Made by a program: the position numbers and the translations under genes. From Gammaproteobacteria bacterium (GTDB lineage: Bacteria > Pseudomonadota > Gammaproteobacteria > Burkholderiales > Burkholderiaceae_D), in contig CAJCIC010000062.1 in NCBI GenBank assembly GCA_903970185.1, forward strand, positions 1 to 35,507: a DNA stretch of 35,507 nt, written 5' to 3'. A model generated the notes under the pieces. That model was given only the letters and a program-made list of their open reading frames with translations, was not told the origin of the DNA and ran no database searches. Positions 33,613-35,507 of this stretch are shown here, piece after piece (within the stretch, counting starts at the first letter, position 1; each line of letters opens with the position of its first letter).

Positions 33613-34739
33613 CTTGCGAACTCGGCAAGCGTTGCCACCAGTGCTTCGACGACGCGGCCGACATCGTCATCCTTCATCCCCGGGAAAAGGGGCAGTGTCA
33701 AGGTGTTGCGACCGACGTATTCGGCATTGGGAAAGTCGCCTTCCTTCCAGCCGAGCCTGCGATACAGCGTAAACAGATGGATCGCCGGGTAGTGCACGCC
33801 TGTCATGATGCCGCGGGCTTCCATCGCGGCCATGATTTCCGCTCTTGGCGCGCGCAGCTGCGCCTCGTTGAGCACGACCTGGAACATGTGCCAGTTGGTG
33901 TTCTCGAAATCGGCCACGGGAAGACCGAGACCGTACAGGCGTTGCCGGTACGCGGCAAAGGCCTCGAAGTACATGCGGGCAAGCGCCAAGCGCCGCTCGC
34001 GAAAGGCACGGAACTGCTTTAGCTGCGCGCGCCCGACGCAGGCGGCAACGTCAGTCAGGTTGTATTTGCCACCGACGAGATCGACGTCCATGCCATCGCG
34101 GCCCGAGCGCACCACGCCTTGCAAGCGGTACTGCTCGGCGAGTCTTGCCTCGGCGTCGTCGTTCATCACCAGGCAGCCGCCTTCGATCGACGTGATGTTC
34201 TTGTTGGCGTGAAAGCTGATCGAGACCAAATCGCCGATCGAGCCGATCAGTCGCCCCTGCCAGAGACTGCCAAAGGATTGCGCTGCGTCTTCGACCACGC
34301 GCAGGTGATGCGAAGCCGCAAGCTGGTAGAGGCGCGTGCGGTCAACGGGCAGGCCGCTCAGATCGACCGGCAGCACGGCACGCGTGGCTTTCGTGACCGC
34401 GCGCTCCACCTTTTCAAGGTCGATGTTGCGCGTTGCGAGGTCGATGTCGGCAAATACCGGTCGCGCGCCGGTCTCGAGGATGACGTTGGCGGTCGCAACC
34501 CAGGACAGCGGCGTGGTGATGACTTCGTCGCCCGCGCCGATGCCGGCAATGCGCAGGGCGATCTCCATGGTGCAGGTGCCTGAATTAAAAACGCGCACCG
34601 GACGCTGGCCAAAATAGTCGGAGAGTTCGGCCTCGAAGGCTTTGACCTGAGGCCCCGACGTGATCCAGCCTGAGCGCAGCACTTCGCCTACGGCAGCGAT
34701 GGTCGCTTCGTCGATGGTGGGACGGGTAAATGGCAGCAT
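33609..34739 (-). CDS. arnB: UDP-Ara4O aminotransferase
   Basis: A 376-residue DegT/DnrJ/EryC1-family PLP aminotransferase that makes UDP-L-Ara4N from the 4-keto sugar with glutamate as amino donor. The family N-terminus LPFTRPTIDEATIAAVGEVL begins at the ATG at 34739; the frame continues upstream but only with unrelated sequence. FNSGTCTMEIAL, VVEDAAQSFGS and the PLP lysine K180 in SFHANKNITSIEGG are visible. HYPAIHLFTLYR near the C-terminus is typical. It lies eight bases after the SMR gene and overlaps arnC by four. Confidence 0.95.
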   Translation of the reverse strand: MLPFTRPTIDEATIAAVGEVLRSGWITSGPQVKAFEAELSDYFGQRPVRVFNSGTCTMEIALRIAGIGAGDEVITTPLSWVATANVILETGARPVFADIDLATRNIDLEKVERAVTKATRAVLPVDLSGLPVDRTRLYQLAASHHLRVVEDAAQSFGSLWQGRLIGSIGDLVSISFHANKNITSIEGGCLVMNDDAEARLAEQYRLQGVVRSGRDGMDVDLVGGKYNLTDVAACVGRAQLKQFRAFRERRLALARMYFEAFAAYRQRLYGLGLPVADFENTNWHMFQVVLNEAQLRAPRAEIMAAMEARGIMTGVHYPAIHLFTLYRRLGWKEGDFPNAEYVGRNTLTLPLFPGMKDDDVGRVVEALVATLAEFAR

Positions 34740-34747
34740 GAAATGGT

Positions 34748-35137
34748 CTATGAGGCGATCGGACTTGCAGTTCGGGCGACCAGCACCACGCCGATCAGAA
34801 TGACCCCGATGCCGACCAGCCTTTGTACCGTCAAGGTCTCGCCAAACAGCCACCAGGCGGCGATCGCATTGACGACATAGCCCATCGACAACAGCGGATA
34901 GGCCACCGAGACGTCGACCCGCGACAGGCCCAGGATCCACACCACCACGCTGATGACGTAGCAGCAAAGACCCGCGAGGATAGGAGGCTGGGTCGCCAGT
35001 TTCAGCCCGATCGGCAACAGGTTCTCAGAACTAAACGCAAAATGGCCGACCGCGTTGACACCGGCTTTCAGAAGCAGCTGGGCGCCGGCGTTCAAGAGCA
35101 CCCCGGTCAGAATCAGGCAAAAGGCGACGAGGCTCAT
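34748..35137 (-). CDS. SMR/EmrE-like membrane protein, ArnE/ArnF flippase subunit
   Basis: A 129-residue protein with four hydrophobic segments (about 3-25, 38-60, 66-88 and 103-122), typical of small multidrug resistance and ArnE/ArnF proteins. In E. coli ArnE and ArnF together flip L-Ara4N-undecaprenyl phosphate to the periplasm. Here only one such gene is seen between arnT and arnB. It may work as a homodimer, or a partner gene may lie outside the window. Marker patterns are LNAGAQLLLKAG, GLSRVDVSVAYPLLSMGYV and WLFGETLT. Its ATG overlaps the arnT stop by four bases. Confidence 0.88.
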   Translation of the reverse strand: MSLVAFCLILTGVLLNAGAQLLLKAGVNAVGHFAFSSENLLPIGLKLATQPPILAGLCCYVISVVVWILGLSRVDVSVAYPLLSMGYVVNAIAAWWLFGETLTVQRLVGIGVILIGVVLVARTASPIAS

Positions 35138-35507
35138 GATTTGGTAATGACGACAAAGCGCCGGTCAGAAAGAAGGATCGTAAAGGGTAGATGCATGGCG
35201 CGCAGTTTATCCAATGTGGAAGGGGGCATCACGGCCACAGCGCTCGGATCGGCGCGCCAGGCACTGGCAAAAGCGTCCAGAGTGGGTATCCAGAGCTTGG
35301 GTTCCTGGGTCAAACCAAAGTCGAGCTCGTCGCGATGGGCGACCAGGATGACCGTCCTTTGCAGGTAAAAAGGCAGGGTCTGTTCATACATTTCGATACT
35401 GTAGACCGGCGTATCGGGTCCGATTTTAGGCAAAATCTGATCGGCCACATATTTGGCCGACGCGTCTTTGTCCAGGGCGTCGTAGCCGCAAAGCCCGATG
35501 AAGCCGC
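35134..35507 (-). CDS. arnT: Lipid A L-Ara4N transferase ArnT, C-terminal end (partial)
   Basis: The last 123 or so codons of a gene whose start lies outside the window; the frame is open to the window edge. The sequence (GFIGLCGYDALDKDASAKY, then IEMYEQTLPFYLQRTV, DELDFGL, EPKLWIPTLDAF, RFVVITKS) looks like the soluble periplasmic C-terminal domain of a GT39/ArnT glycosyltransferase. That enzyme moves L-Ara4N from the lipid carrier to the phosphates of lipid A and lowers affinity for polymyxin. The call rests on this pattern plus its place directly before the SMR subunit and arnB; other GT39 members cannot be fully excluded. No promoter of the operon is visible, so it starts further upstream. 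Confidence 0.85.
   Translation of the reverse strand, partial: GFIGLCGYDALDKDASAKYVADQILPKIGPDTPVYSIEMYEQTLPFYLQRTVILVAHRDELDFGLTQEPKLWIPTLDAFASAWRADPSAVAVMPPSTLDKLRAMHLPFTILLSDRRFVVITKS

Noticed and set aside
34740..34967. Upstream extension of arnB into the SMR gene
   Set aside because: The added 76 residues do not resemble any ArnB, and they overlap a secure membrane protein in another frame.

Overview
The window looks like a stretch of chromosome from a GC-rich betaproteobacterium, most likely of the order Burkholderiales. I infer this from gene order and protein resemblance, with no database search. The main pointers are citrate synthase followed by the 2-oxoglutarate dehydrogenase genes and zapE, a Cupriavidus-like phaC-phaA-phaB-phaR-rimO block, bamD divergent from rluD-pgeF, and bcp beside a PIN-PhoH gene. 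Coding density is very high. No gene-free stretch exceeds 300 bases; the longest is about 240 bases, between gltA and odhA. I saw no rRNA, tRNA, insertion sequence, prophage or CRISPR array.

Layout. Bases 1-8151 (+) carry central carbon metabolism: the 3' end of gltA, odhA, odhB, a small SHOCT-PspC membrane protein, lpdA and zapE. Next come an exported alanine-rich coiled-coil protein (+), a convergent PP2C phosphatase (-), a small YdcH-like protein (+) and a DinG-family helicase (+). Bases 12044-14655 hold bamD (-) against rluD and pgeF (+). Bases 14775-19217 are the polyhydroxybutyrate locus phaC, phaA, phaB and phaR (+), followed by rimO (+). A DMT-family transporter (-) converges on rimO and is divergent from an operon of a small lipoprotein, a metC-like lyase and rmuC (+). 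On the minus strand, bcp is separated by a good intrinsic terminator from a PIN-PhoH, mobA, moeA group. A small secreted Tyr/Gly/Pro/His-rich protein (+) converges on a large minus-strand operon, 35507-29286, for 4-amino-4-deoxy-L-arabinose modification of lipid A. That operon reads arnT (partial), one SMR flippase subunit, arnB, arnC, arnA formyltransferase, arnA decarboxylase, a polyamine-type acetyltransferase and arnD.

How the genes work together. OdhA, OdhB and Lpd form the complex that turns 2-oxoglutarate into succinyl-CoA two steps after citrate synthase. PhaA, PhaB and PhaC turn acetyl-CoA into polyhydroxybutyrate, and PhaR is expected to sense granules. The Arn proteins make, flip and attach L-Ara4N to lipid A, which lowers binding of polymyxin and other cationic peptides. 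Most of the window is conserved housekeeping. The less ordinary points are a strongly cationic N-terminal tail on PhaC, an SSAT-like acetyltransferase inside the arn operon together with a split ArnA and a single SMR gene, a SHOCT-PspC gene inside the odh operon, a DinG whose frame lacks a usable canonical start, and paired hairpins or inverted repeats between phaB and phaR. I did not find a clearly new multi-gene system.
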